A stretch of DNA of 64,000 nucleotides, taken from DASQFQ01 sp038238015 (GTDB lineage: Bacteria; Actinomycetota; Thermoleophilia; Solirubrobacterales; Solirubrobacteraceae). The DNA lies in contig JBBRYA010000007.1 of the NCBI GenBank assembly GCA_038238015.1, forward strand, positions 1-64,000, written 5' to 3'. The position numbers and the translations under genes are program-made. Of the stretch, positions 15,658-23,501 are shown one piece after another (within the stretch, counting starts at the first letter, position 1; every line of letters begins with the position of its first letter). Below the pieces are notes generated by a model, which was not told the origin of the DNA, searched no databases, and saw nothing but the letters and a program-made list of their open reading frames with translations.

Positions 15658-17168
15658 ATGGACCGAAAGTGGTGGACCCTCCTGGCCGTGTGCGTCGCGA
15701 CGTTCATGCTGCTGCTCGACGTCACGATCGTGAACGTCGCCCTGCCCGCGATCGAACGCTCGCTCAAGGCGAGCTTCTCCGACCTGCAGTGGGTGATCGA
15801 CGCCTACGCGCTGACGCTGGCCGCCCTGCTGCTGACCGGCGGCTCGCTCTCCGACCTGCTCGGCCGGCGCCGGGTCTTCGTGATCGGCATCGCGATCTTC
15901 ACCTTCGCCTCGCTGCTGTGCGGGCTCGCCGGCTCGCCGACGGTGCTCAACCTCTCGCGAGGGCTGCAGGGGATCGGCGGCGCGTTCATGTTCTCCACGG
16001 CGCTGGCCCTGCTCGCCGCCGCGTTCCCTCCGCGCGAGCGCGGCACGGCGATCGGGATCTGGGGGGCGACCACCGGGGCGTCGGTCGCCGTCGGCCCGCT
16101 CGTGGGCGGCCTGCTCACGGACGGGATCGGCTGGGAGGCGATCTTCTTCGTCAACGTGCCGATCGGCATCGCCACGATCGCCCTCGCCCTCGCGAAGGTC
16201 GAGGAGTCGCGCGACCCGCACGCCGGCAGCTTGGACTGGCCCGGGCTGCTGACCTTCTCCGGTGCGCTGTTCCTGCTGATCTTCGGGCTCATCCGCGGCA
16301 ACGACGAGGGCTGGGGCAGCGCGCTGATCGTCGCGCTGCTGGCCGGCGCCGCCGTCCTGCTCGTGGTCTTCGTGGTGGTGGAACGCCGCCGCAGGCAGCC
16401 GATGCTCGAGCTGTCGCTGTTTCGCAAGCCCGCCTTCAACGGGGCCTCGATCGCGGCGTTCGCGCTGTCGGCGTCGATGTTCGCGATGTTCCTCTACCTC
16501 ACGCTCTACGTGCAGAACATCCTCGGCTACTCGCCGCTGGAGTCGGGCCTGCGCTTCCTGCCGGTCACGTCCTCTCGTTCCTGCTCGCGCCGATCTCGGG
16601 CAAGCTCGCCGAGCGCCTCGGGGTGCGCTGGTTCCTCGGCGGCGGGCTCGCGATGGTGGGCCTCGGGCTGCTGCTGATGAGCGGGCTGAAGGCGGGCGAC
16701 GACTGGACCGCGCTGCTCGCGGGCTTCATGGTCGCGGGCGCCGGCATCGGCCTGGTCAACCCGGCGCTCGCCACCGCGGCGATCGGCGTGGTCGAGCCGC
16801 GCCGGGCTGGGATGGCGTCGGGGATCAACTCGACCTTCCGCCAGGTCGGCATCGCCACCGGCATCGCCGCGCTCGGGGCGCTCTTCCAGCACGACGTCGC
16901 GACGAAGTTCCGCGGTGCCGTGGCGAGCGCCGGAGGGACGCCCCCTCCGGGCCTGAGCCCGAGCGCCGTCGCGGACTTCGTCTCCTTCGGCGGCGCGCAG
17001 AAGGTGGGCAACGCGGCGCTCGCCCGCGCGGGTGAGACGGCGTTCGTGGGCGCGCTCGACAACATCCTCCTCTACGCGTCGCTGCTCGCCTTCGCGGGCG
17101 CGCTGCTGGCGCGCGCGCTCACGCGCGATCGCGACTTCGTGGGAGGAGCGGTGCCGGTTCCGGCGTAA
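15658..17168 (+). pseudogene. DHA2-family multidrug MFS transporter, one frameshift
   Basis: Drug:H+ antiporter of the EmrB/QacA type, with DVTIVNVALPAIERSL, QWVIDAYALTLAALLL and SDLLGRRRVF (motif A). The frame from ATG 15658 runs through LRFLPVT (about residue 303) and then degenerates. The proper continuation, VLSFLLAPISGKLAERLG, is in the next frame and runs to the stop at 17168. The junction is at 16567-16569: reading gtc-ac-gtc, one base appears to be missing (an ancestral ACG-GTC would restore LPVTVLSFLLAP). The gene is either inactivated or carries a sequencing error. The two parts together give about 503 residues, normal for the family. Confidence 0.85.
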
Positions 17169-17209
17169 GTTACGCTTGTCACGAGCCCACGGATGGGACG
17201 AGGGAGCCG

Positions 17210-18058
17210 ATGGAACCGCTGTTCGAACACCGCATGCGCGTCGACGGATACGAGACGCGCGCGCTGGAGCTTGAGGGGGAGGGGCCGGGACTGGTCCTCC
17301 TGCACGGGTGGGGGGACTCCGCCGACACGTGGCGGCCGCTGCTGGCGCTACTCGGTGCGCTGGGACGCCGGGCGATCGCGGTCGACCTGCCGGGCTTCGG
17401 TCACGCCTCGCGCTTGGGCTCGGACGCCATCCTGCCCCAGCTCGACGCGTTCGCCGGCGCGCTCGTGGAGGGCTGGGACGAGCCGACACCGGTGGTCGTC
17501 GGCAACTCGCTCGGCGGGGTGACCGCGCTGCGGCTCGCCGAGCGCGCCGACCTGCCGCTCGCCGGGGTCGTCCCCGTCGCGCCCGCCGGCCTGCAGATGC
17601 CGCGCTGGTTCGAGGCCGTCGAGCGTGACCCCGTGATCCGCCGCGTGCTCGCGCTGCCGCTGCCGATCGCGCCAGGGGTCATCCGGGCGATGGTGGGCGA
17701 GGTCTACCGCCAGCTCGTCTTCGCCCGTCCGCGCGCCGCCGAGGCGGCGGTCGTCGCCGCCTTCACCGCCCATCACGCGAGCCGGGCGCGGGTCTCGGCG
17801 CTGCTGGACTCCGGGCGGCGCCTGCTGTCCGAGCTCGCCGCCCCGCCGTTCGACTTCACGCTCGTCGAGTGCCCCGTGATGCTCGTATGGGGCACGCGCG
17901 ACCGCATGGTCCCGCACGCGGGCGCGCGCCTGCTGCTCGACGCCCTCCCCGGCACCCAGGTCGAGCTGATCGAGGGCTGCGGGCACTGCCCGCAGCTCGA
18001 GGCGACCGACCGGCTGCTCGAGCTGCTGCTCGCGTTCACCGCCACCGTGGCCGTCTAG
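17210..18058 (+). CDS. Alpha/beta hydrolase
   Basis: A 282-residue cytoplasmic hydrolase with the nucleophile elbow GNSLGG (Ser near residue 99), an HGWGD oxyanion region, acidic residue in GTRDRMVP and catalytic His in GCGHCPQLE. It is similar to lipases/esterases and to C-C hydrolases of aromatic degradation; the substrate is unknown. The ribosome-binding site GAGGGAG precedes ATG 17210, and a TACGCT box about 35 bases upstream may be its promoter. Its stop codon is part of the -10 box of the next gene. Confidence 0.85.
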   Translation: MEPLFEHRMRVDGYETRALELEGEGPGLVLLHGWGDSADTWRPLLALLGALGRRAIAVDLPGFGHASRLGSDAILPQLDAFAGALVEGWDEPTPVVVGNSLGGVTALRLAERADLPLAGVVPVAPAGLQMPRWFEAVERDPVIRRVLALPLPIAPGVIRAMVGEVYRQLVFARPRAAEAAVVAAFTAHHASRARVSALLDSGRRLLSELAAPPFDFTLVECPVMLVWGTRDRMVPHAGARLLLDALPGTQVELIEGCGHCPQLEATDRLLELLLAFTATVAV

Positions 18059-18061
18059 CCT
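18056..18061 (+). promoter_or_regulatory. -10 box overlapping a stop codon
   Basis: TAGCCT begins with the TAG stop of the hydrolase gene and lies eight bases before the GTG of the PhaC-like gene, suggesting a separate leaderless transcript. Confidence 0.35.
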
Positions 18062-18069
18062 CGGCGCCA

Positions 18070-19188
18070 GTGCTCGGCCTCCCCTCCCCCGACGACCTCG
18101 CCGACGCGGCGGCCAACGCCTACGACGCGGTGCTCGGCCGCGGCCTCGCCGACCTGCGGCGCATGCCCGCGAGCGTCATCGACGAGGGCCCGCAGCGGAC
18201 CCTCTACCGCTACCACGAGCTCGACGCGGCGCTGCGGGCCCCCGGCGAGCCGGGCGACCCCGTGCTGCTGGTGCCGCCGCTGGCCGCACCGGCGATCTGC
18301 TTCGACCTGCGGCGCGGCTGCTCGCTGGCCGAGCACCTGCTGCTGGCGGGGCGCCGGACCTACCTCCTCGACTACGGCCAGATCGAGTTCGCCGATCGCG
18401 CGCTGGGCCTCGAGCACTGGATCGAGGAGGTCGTCCCGGCCGCGATCCGGCACGCCTCGGAGGACGCCGGCGGCCGCCCGGTCCAGGTCGTCGGCTGGTG
18501 CCTGGGCGGGATCCTCTCGCTGCTGGCGATCGCCGCGGACCCGGGGCTGCCGGTCGCCTCGGCCGCGCTCGTGGCGAGCCCGTTCGACTTCGCGAAGGTC
18601 CCGCTCGTCGCTCCCCTGCGGCCGATCGCCGCGGTGACGCGCGGCCACGGGGTGACCCAGCTCTACCGGCTGCTCGGCGGAGCGCCCGCGCCGCTGGTCA
18701 AGCGCGGCTATCAGGCCGCGGGCCTGGACAAGTACCTGCTCAAGCCGTGGACCATCGCCTCCAACCTGCACGACCGCGAGCTGCTCTCCCAGATCGAGGC
18801 GGTCGACGCGTTCATGGCGCGTATGCACGCCTACCCCGGGCGGACCTTCGGCCAGCTCTACCACCGCTTCTTCCGCACCAACGACCTCGCCGACGGCCGC
18901 TACGCGCTGTCTGACCGCACCGTCGACCTCGCCGACGTGCGCGTCCCGGTGCTCTCCGTGGCCGGGCGCGGCGACGGCATCGCGCCCGTCGCGGCCTGCC
19001 ATCACGTCGGCGACCTGCTGCCGGCAGCGCCCTCGGTCGAGCTCGAGACGGCGCCCGGCGGGCACCTCGGCGTGCTCACCGGACGCGCGGCAGCCGGCAG
19101 CACCTGGAGGCTGCTCGATGCGTTCCTGAGCGAGACGGCGGCAAGACCTCGTGCACGCCGCCGCCGCGCGCGGGTGCGTGCCGCTTGA
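18070..19188 (+). CDS. PhaC-like poly(hydroxyalkanoate) synthase-family protein
   Basis: A 372-residue alpha/beta-fold protein. It has the PhaC lipase-like box GWCLGG with Cys as nucleophile, the PhaC-type upstream segment LLVPPLAAPAICFDL, the motif HRFFRTNDLADG, and predicted Asp (RGDGIAP) and His (GGHLGV) partners. The size matches class III PhaC (about 355 residues) more than class I. No phasin or PhaE gene is near, so polymer synthesis is uncertain and an acyl-CoA hydrolase-type role is possible. GTG at 18070 was chosen from the -10 spacing. Confidence 0.78.
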   Translation: MLGLPSPDDLADAAANAYDAVLGRGLADLRRMPASVIDEGPQRTLYRYHELDAALRAPGEPGDPVLLVPPLAAPAICFDLRRGCSLAEHLLLAGRRTYLLDYGQIEFADRALGLEHWIEEVVPAAIRHASEDAGGRPVQVVGWCLGGILSLLAIAADPGLPVASAALVASPFDFAKVPLVAPLRPIAAVTRGHGVTQLYRLLGGAPAPLVKRGYQAAGLDKYLLKPWTIASNLHDRELLSQIEAVDAFMARMHAYPGRTFGQLYHRFFRTNDLADGRYALSDRTVDLADVRVPVLSVAGRGDGIAPVAACHHVGDLLPAAPSVELETAPGGHLGVLTGRAAAGSTWRLLDAFLSETAARPRARRRRARVRAA

Positions 19189-19193
19189 GCGAC

Positions 19194-19199
19194 TACCCT
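19194..19199 (+). promoter_or_regulatory. -10 box of the L,D-transpeptidase gene
   Basis: TACCCT, nine bases before ATG 19209, with no ribosome-binding site. Confidence 0.35.
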
Positions 19200-19208
19200 T
19201 CTGCGCCC

Positions 19209-20189
19209 ATGCCACGGACCCTTGCCCTCCTCACGCTCCTCCTCCTGCTCGCCATCGCCGCTCCCGCCGCCGCGCAGGACCAGCAGATCGCCCCCGGCGT
19301 GACGGCCGGCGACGTCGACCTCGGCGGCCTCACGGTGCCCGAGGCGACCGCGAAGCTCGAGCAGACGGCGGATGTCGCGCTCGCGCGCAACGTCTCGGTG
19401 CGCGTGGCCGGTCGCCGCTTCCGCCTGACGATGAAGCAGGCGCACCTCGCCTTCGACGCCGAGCGCACCGCCAAGCGGGCCTACTACTCCGGGCGCACCG
19501 ACCCGTCGGCCGACGTGGCGCTCGCGGTGCGCTTCAGCAAGACCGCGGTCGAGGGCTTCGCGGCGGGCGTCCAGCGCGCCGCCTACACGGCGCCTCGCAA
19601 TGCGACCGTGCGCATCACGCTGCGCCACATCTACCGCAGCCGCTCGCACGCCGGCCGCGTGCTCGACGGGGCGGCGCTCGCCAAGCAGGTCGAAGCCCTG
19701 CTCGCCGATCCCGCGGCACCGTCCCGCATCCTGCGTCCCACGCGCGCGAGGCTGCGCGCGAATGTGACCGGCAACGACCTCGCGCGCGCCTACGGGACGA
19801 TCATCACCGTCGATCGCGCCCACTTCAGGCTGCGGCTTTTCAAGCGGCTGAAGCTCTCAAAGAGCTACGGGGTCGCCGTGGGCCAGCCCGCCTATCCCAC
19901 TCCCACCGGCCGCTTCTCGATCCAGGACAAGCAGGTCAACCCGACCTGGAGCGTCCCCAACTCGCCGTGGGCCGGCGAGCTCGCCGGCACGACCGTGCAG
20001 GGCGGCTCGGCGGCGAACCCGCTGCGGGCGCGCTGGATGGGGGTCGCCAACGGCGTCGGCATCCACGGGACCTCGCAGGAGTACTCGATCGGCAGCCGCG
20101 CCTCGCACGGCTGCATCCGCATGCGCGTCGCCGACGTGATCGACCTGTATCCCCGCGTGCCGGTCGGCGCACCGGTGCTGATCAAGTAA
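19209..20189 (+). CDS. L,D-transpeptidase (YkuD) with peptidoglycan-binding domain
   Basis: A 326-residue exported enzyme. It begins with a signal peptide (cleavage near AAAQDQ, residue 22) and a VanW/PG_binding_4-like domain (VTAGDVDLGGLTVPEATAKL). A C-terminal YkuD domain follows: GIHGTSQEYSIG and SHGCIRM, the latter holding the catalytic His and Cys. It should make 3-3 cross-links in peptidoglycan or attach proteins to it. ATG 19209 is preferred over an in-frame TTG at 19185 because the signal peptide starts there. It overlaps the convergent acyltransferase gene by eight bases. Confidence 0.9.
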   Translation: MPRTLALLTLLLLLAIAAPAAAQDQQIAPGVTAGDVDLGGLTVPEATAKLEQTADVALARNVSVRVAGRRFRLTMKQAHLAFDAERTAKRAYYSGRTDPSADVALAVRFSKTAVEGFAAGVQRAAYTAPRNATVRITLRHIYRSRSHAGRVLDGAALAKQVEALLADPAAPSRILRPTRARLRANVTGNDLARAYGTIITVDRAHFRLRLFKRLKLSKSYGVAVGQPAYPTPTGRFSIQDKQVNPTWSVPNSPWAGELAGTTVQGGSAANPLRARWMGVANGVGIHGTSQEYSIGSRASHGCIRMRVADVIDLYPRVPVGAPVLIK

Positions 20190-21567
20190 CGCGGGCGCGC
20201 GCCAGCAGCTCGGCGAGCGAGCCCACGATGTCCTCGGCGATCTCGTCGAGGTCGGGCAGCGCGTCGAAGTCGGCGAGCAGCCCGAAGTCCATGCCGCCGT
20301 CGTAGGACATGACCGCGACGGCCAGCGCGTGCTCGCCGGCCAGGAACGAGATCGGGTACATCGCGTCGAGCCGCTGCCCGAGCACGTAGAGCGGTCGCTG
20401 GGTCCCCGGCACGTTCGTGACCAGCAGGTCGAACGCACCGCCCGTGAAGTCCAGCCGCGACGCCTGGGCGTGCAGCGTCGGGGCGGCGAAGCCCTCGAGG
20501 CCGGCGATCGCCGACGCCGCGAGGGCGTCGTGGGACTGCTTGACGTCGTCCATCGAGACCTTGATGTGGCGCAGCCGGGCGACCGGGTCCTCGAGGAAGA
20601 CCGGCAGCGGGGCGAGCACCTGCGAGAGCCGGCTGCCCGCCCGCCCGTCCTCGCCCGGGGCGCGCACCGACACCGGCACAGCCGCCTGCAGCTCGAGTCC
20701 GTCCGTGCGGCGCCCGCGCGAACGCAGGAAGTCCGCGAGCGCGCCGGTCAGCACCGCCAGCACGACGTCGTTGACCGTCGTCTGGAACGCGTCCTTGATC
20801 TCCTTGAACACCTCGAGGTCGGCGCGCACGGTGGCCACGCGGCGGTGCGGCCCGACGGTCGCGTGCAGCGGGGTGTCCGGCGATGAGCCGAGCGCCGTCC
20901 GCGCGAGGCCGCCGATCCCTCCGGCGACCCGGCGCACCAAGGCCAGCGCGGCGTCCGGGCGGGCGGCGGCGCTCAGCGCCCCGGCGGCGGCTCGGGCCGC
21001 GCCCTCGATCCCGCGCGCGGCCAGCGCGGCGCCGGAGGGCTCGGGCCTGGGGATCCAGGGCTCCGGCGCCGCTCGCGCCCGCGGCCTGCGCGAGCGGTCG
21101 TAGAGCACGGTCGCGAGGTCGACGGCCGTGACCCCGTCGACGAGCGCGTGATGGGCCTTGGCGATCAGCGCCCATGAGCCGGCATCCAGGCCCTCCACGA
21201 GCCACAGCTCCCACAACGGCTTGGAGCGGTCCAGGCTCTGGGAGAAGATGCGCCCGCACAGCGCCAGCAGCGCGGCATGGTCGCCCGGCTCGGGCAGCGC
21301 GGTGTGGCGCACGTGGTAGTCGAGGTTGAACCTCGGGTCGTCGGCCCACAGCGGGCGCCCGGCCTCGAGCGGGGCGACGGCGAGCTTCTGGCGGTAGCGC
21401 GGCACGAGGTCCAGACGCGACCGGACGTGGGCGAGGAAGTCGGGCAGCTTCGGCGGCGGTCCCTCCAGCAGGGCCAGCGTGCCGATCTGCATGTGCGCGG
21501 TGTCGCTCTCCTGCGCGAGCAGGGTGGCATCGGTGCTCGTGAGGCGATCGAGGCGCTGCGCTGTCAC
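20182..21567 (-). CDS. Wax ester synthase/diacylglycerol acyltransferase (WS/DGAT)
   Basis: A 461-residue acyl-CoA-dependent acyltransferase that makes triacylglycerol or wax esters for storage lipid, acting at the membrane or lipid droplet. The catalytic HHxxxDG motif is HHALVDG at 139-145, preceded by KPLWELWLVEGL. A second family segment (TTVNDVVLAVLTGAL) and the PLW motif are present. The GTG overlaps the stop of the ECF sigma factor gene (GTGA), so the enzyme is co-expressed with that regulator. Confidence 0.9.
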   Translation of the reverse strand: MTAQRLDRLTSTDATLLAQESDTAHMQIGTLALLEGPPPKLPDFLAHVRSRLDLVPRYRQKLAVAPLEAGRPLWADDPRFNLDYHVRHTALPEPGDHAALLALCGRIFSQSLDRSKPLWELWLVEGLDAGSWALIAKAHHALVDGVTAVDLATVLYDRSRRPRARAAPEPWIPRPEPSGAALAARGIEGAARAAAGALSAAARPDAALALVRRVAGGIGGLARTALGSSPDTPLHATVGPHRRVATVRADLEVFKEIKDAFQTTVNDVVLAVLTGALADFLRSRGRRTDGLELQAAVPVSVRAPGEDGRAGSRLSQVLAPLPVFLEDPVARLRHIKVSMDDVKQSHDALAASAIAGLEGFAAPTLHAQASRLDFTGGAFDLLVTNVPGTQRPLYVLGQRLDAMYPISFLAGEHALAVAVMSYDGGMDFGLLADFDALPDLDEIAEDIVGSLAELLARARVT

Positions 21568-22052
21568 TCGAGCCCCTCCTGCAGCTTGCCTATCCCACGA
21601 TGCAGACGGCCTTCCAGCGTCTTGGCCGGGGTGCCGGTGAGCAGCGCCATGTCCTTGAGCGCGAGGTCGGCTCCGTAGCGAAGCGCCACCGCCTCTCGCT
21701 CCTCCGGGCTCAGGCGCGCCAGCGCACTCTGAAGGTCCTGCCGGAACTCCGCCGCGTCGAGGCCCCCGGGATCTGCGCTGATGCCGGCGCCGACGCTCAC
21801 GCGCTCCAGCGCACCGCGCTCGGTCGCCGCTCGCCGAGTCAGGTCGGTCAGCCGGTGCAACGCGATCGCATACAGCCAGGTCTTCTCAGCGCCACGGGTG
21901 CGCGTGAAGGACCGTCGCGCACGCAGTGCCCGCTCGAAGGTGTCCCCAAGGACGTCCTCGGCCAGCGCCTTGTCGCCCGTCCGGTACCAGAGAAAGCGCA
22001 GCAGCGGCCCCGAGTGCTCCGCCCACAACCGCTCGAAATCCGCCTCGCGCAT
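21564..22052 (-). CDS. ECF-family RNA polymerase sigma factor
   Basis: A 162-residue sigma factor with region 2 (LLRFLWYRTGDKALAEDVLGDTFERALRA) and region 4 (LSPEEREAVALRYGADLALKD...TLEGRLHRGIGKL) and no sigma-1.1 or -3 domain. It is encoded directly upstream of, and translationally coupled to, the WS/DGAT gene. It is divergent from two paralogous small proteins that have matching ECF-like promoter sequences and may include its anti-sigma factor. The signal it responds to is unknown. Confidence 0.9.
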   Translation of the reverse strand: MREADFERLWAEHSGPLLRFLWYRTGDKALAEDVLGDTFERALRARRSFTRTRGAEKTWLYAIALHRLTDLTRRAATERGALERVSVGAGISADPGGLDAAEFRQDLQSALARLSPEEREAVALRYGADLALKDMALLTGTPAKTLEGRLHRGIGKLQEGLE

Positions 22053-22058
22053 CGGCCA

Positions 22059-22086
22059 ATCATCTTCGATAAGGGATTTCGGTCAA
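22059..22086 (-). promoter_or_regulatory. Possible promoter of the ECF sigma gene
   Basis: On the minus strand TTGACC (22086-22081), a 16-base spacer and GATGAT (22064-22059). It overlaps the divergent ECF-type promoter at 22073-22096, so the two directions would compete. Confidence 0.3.
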
Positions 22087-22096
22087 GCCGTTCGTA
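22073..22096 (+). promoter_or_regulatory. ECF-type promoter, copy 1
   Basis: GGGATT (22073-22078), 14 bases, CGTA (22093-22096). The ATG follows nine bases later. The same elements with the identical 14-base spacing precede the paralogous gene at 22657. CGTA is a common -10 core of ECF sigma promoters. Confidence 0.6.
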
Positions 22097-22105
22097 GAAG
22101 TGGGC

Positions 22106-22546
22106 ATGAGCAGGCTGCCCGAAGATCGTCTTCCTGCCGACCACCTCGAGGTGGTCAAGCGACTGAGGCAGGAGCCACTTCCGGTCAGCGAGCTCGAAAT
22201 GGACCAGATCAAGCTGCGCGCGAAGTCTCGCGCCCGCAGGCCAATCCAAGGAAAGGGACTCGCGATGAGGTCGCGACTCACCGTGCTGCTCGTAGCCCTC
22301 TCGCTCATGGGCACCACCGCGGCGATCGGCATCGCCGGCGGCGGCAACGACGGCCAGGGCAGCGGCTCCAGCGCCGCCAAGTCCGAGTACCCGAAGCCCG
22401 GCAAGGGCTGCGGCGACAAGAACCACGAGCACGAGCGCGAAGGCGAGTGCAAGGACAAGGAAAAGGACAAGGGCGACAAGGGCGGCGGCAAGGACGACAA
22501 GGGCGGCAAGGGCGGCGGCAAGGACGACAAGGGCGGCAAGCACTGA
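22106..22546 (+). CDS. Small membrane or secreted protein, paralogue 1 (putative anti-sigma)
   Basis: A 146-residue protein. Residues 1-50 are cytoplasmic-type (LEVVKRLRQEPLPVSELEMD, then QIKLRAKSRARR). A hydrophobic segment lies at about 58-77, then the conserved GKGCGDKNHEHEREGECK with two Cys, then a long Lys/Asp/Gly repeat tail (KDDKGGKGGG). It is next to, and divergent from, an ECF sigma gene and has a matching promoter, so it could be its membrane anti-sigma factor. A second ATG at 22265 with the site AAGGAAAGGG starts just before the hydrophobic segment and could yield a secreted form. Unrecognised family. Confidence 0.75.
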   Translation: MSRLPEDRLPADHLEVVKRLRQEPLPVSELEMDQIKLRAKSRARRPIQGKGLAMRSRLTVLLVALSLMGTTAAIGIAGGGNDGQGSGSSAAKSEYPKPGKGCGDKNHEHEREGECKDKEKDKGDKGGGKDDKGGKGGGKDDKGGKH

Positions 22547-22569
22547 GCTGACGTTCTCCTAGCGGTTTC

Positions 22570-22614
22570 CGGCCCCTCGGGCGGCGGCATCGCCATCCGG
22601 GGGGCCGTTTTTTT
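22570..22614 (+). terminator. Rho-independent terminator
   Basis: An 11-base stem, CGGCCCCTCGG (22570-22580) with CCGGGGGGCCG (22597-22607) and one G-U pair, followed by seven T. It ends the transcript of the first small paralogue. Confidence 0.85.
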
Positions 22615-22624
22615 GTCCAGCCGA

Positions 22625-22648
22625 GGGATTCGGCCCCCTCCGTGCGTA
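22625..22648 (+). promoter_or_regulatory. ECF-type promoter, copy 2
   Basis: GGGATT (22625-22630), 14 bases, CGTA (22645-22648), eight bases before ATG 22657. It matches copy 1 in both elements and in spacing although the spacer sequence differs. Confidence 0.6.
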
Positions 22649-22656
22649 TCAGTGGC

Positions 22657-23022
22657 ATGAGCAGATTGCCCGAAGACGGCTTCTCCGCCGACGACCTCGA
22701 CGTCGTCGCGCGGTTGCGCCAAGAGCCATTGCCGGCGAGCGAGCTCGAGATGGACCAGATCAAGCTGCGCACGATGGCTCGGGCGCGGAGACCACAAGGA
22801 CGTAGGAGCCCCGCCATGAGGTCACGACTCACCGCCGTTCTCGTCGCGCTCGGATTGCTCGGCACGACGGCCGCGATCGGCATCGCCGTACCCGGCAACG
22901 GGAATGGCAACGGCAGCGGAGACAGCGCCGCCCAGTCTCAGTACCCGAAGCCCGGCAAGGGCTGCGGCGACAAGAACCACGTCCACGAGCGCGAAGGCGA
23001 GTGCAAGAAGCCGCCGAAGTGA
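22657..23022 (+). CDS. Small membrane or secreted protein, paralogue 2
   Basis: A 121-residue paralogue of the gene at 22106: the same RLRQEPLPASELEMDQIKLR region, the same AMRSRLT start of the hydrophobic segment, and the same YPKPGKGCGDKNH followed by HEREGECK with two Cys. It lacks the long Lys/Gly repeat tail and ends KKPPK. An internal ATG at 22816 with an AGGAG site seven bases upstream is conserved in both paralogues. It probably arose by tandem duplication and is controlled by the same ECF sigma factor. Confidence 0.75.
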   Translation: MSRLPEDGFSADDLDVVARLRQEPLPASELEMDQIKLRTMARARRPQGRRSPAMRSRLTAVLVALGLLGTTAAIGIAVPGNGNGNGSGDSAAQSQYPKPGKGCGDKNHVHEREGECKKPPK

Positions 23023-23043
23023 GCTGAGGACAGCCAGTTGGAG

Positions 23044-23076
23044 CGCCGGACCGCCCCCATGGGCCGTCCGGCGTTT
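23044..23076 (+). terminator. Hairpin terminator fused to the next -10 box
   Basis: Perfect 8-bp stem CGCCGGAC/GTCCGGCG (23044-23051 and 23066-23073) followed by only three T, which lead into the TAGGCT box of the next gene. Probably a weak terminator of paralogue 2. Confidence 0.5.
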
Positions 23077-23081
23077 AGGCT
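23076..23081 (+). promoter_or_regulatory. -10 box of the gene at 23088
   Basis: TAGGCT, six bases before the TTG start and directly at the foot of the preceding hairpin. Confidence 0.4.
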
Positions 23082-23087
23082 TCAGCC

Positions 23088-23492
23088 TTGGATCCGCGTT
23101 CGGCCTCCCTGGCCCGCATCGTCCTGACTTTCGCCCCACTCCTCGCGGCCGGCATCGTCGCGACTTTGCTCACCATTGCGAACCGAGACGCGGATCCGCT
23201 CTTCCTCTCGCGCCAGCAGAACCTGCACGCCGTTCGCACGGCCGACGTCGAACGCGCCGTGATCGCCCCGCGCGAACCGGTGGCCCCGGGAGCCCACGCC
23301 ACCCCTGCGCGGAGCGCGCGGTGCCGATCCGGGGGCAGCGCGGGCTTGCGCAATCCCTGGACCTGTAGCGTCCGCTACCGCTCCGGCAGTCGGATCACCT
23401 ACCGCGTGCAGCTCGGAGCCGACGGCTCATATCGCGGACGCGATCCCAAGATCGGCCGTTCGATCACCGGCTGCTGCGTGGTCACGCAGTAG
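23088..23492 (+). CDS. Small membrane-anchored protein, unknown function
   Basis: A 134-residue protein with one N-terminal hydrophobic segment (IVLTFAPLLAAGIVATLLTIA, about residues 10-30 and shown here only in part of its length) and a small extracytoplasmic domain. That domain has paired Cys (ARCRSG, WTCSVRY, CCVVTQ at the very end) and a strand-rich core (SRITYRVQLGADGSYRG), like small secreted beta-domains. The TTG start is set by the TAGGCT box six bases upstream. It is followed after nine bases by the end of the convergent O-antigen ligase gene. No family was recognised. Confidence 0.6.
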   Translation: MDPRSASLARIVLTFAPLLAAGIVATLLTIANRDADPLFLSRQQNLHAVRTADVERAVIAPREPVAPGAHATPARSARCRSGGSAGLRNPWTCSVRYRSGSRITYRVQLGADGSYRGRDPKIGRSITGCCVVTQ

Positions 23493-23501
23493 GCGCCGCG
23501 G

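Noticed and set aside
16560..16575. Programmed ribosomal frameshift in the DHA2 transporter
   Set aside because: There is no slippery heptamer and no reason for frameshifting in this family; a one-base deletion explains it.
22440..22546. Tandem DNA repeats near the end of the first small paralogue
   Set aside because: The repeats encode the Lys/Asp/Gly tail in frame and there is no array of spaced direct repeats.
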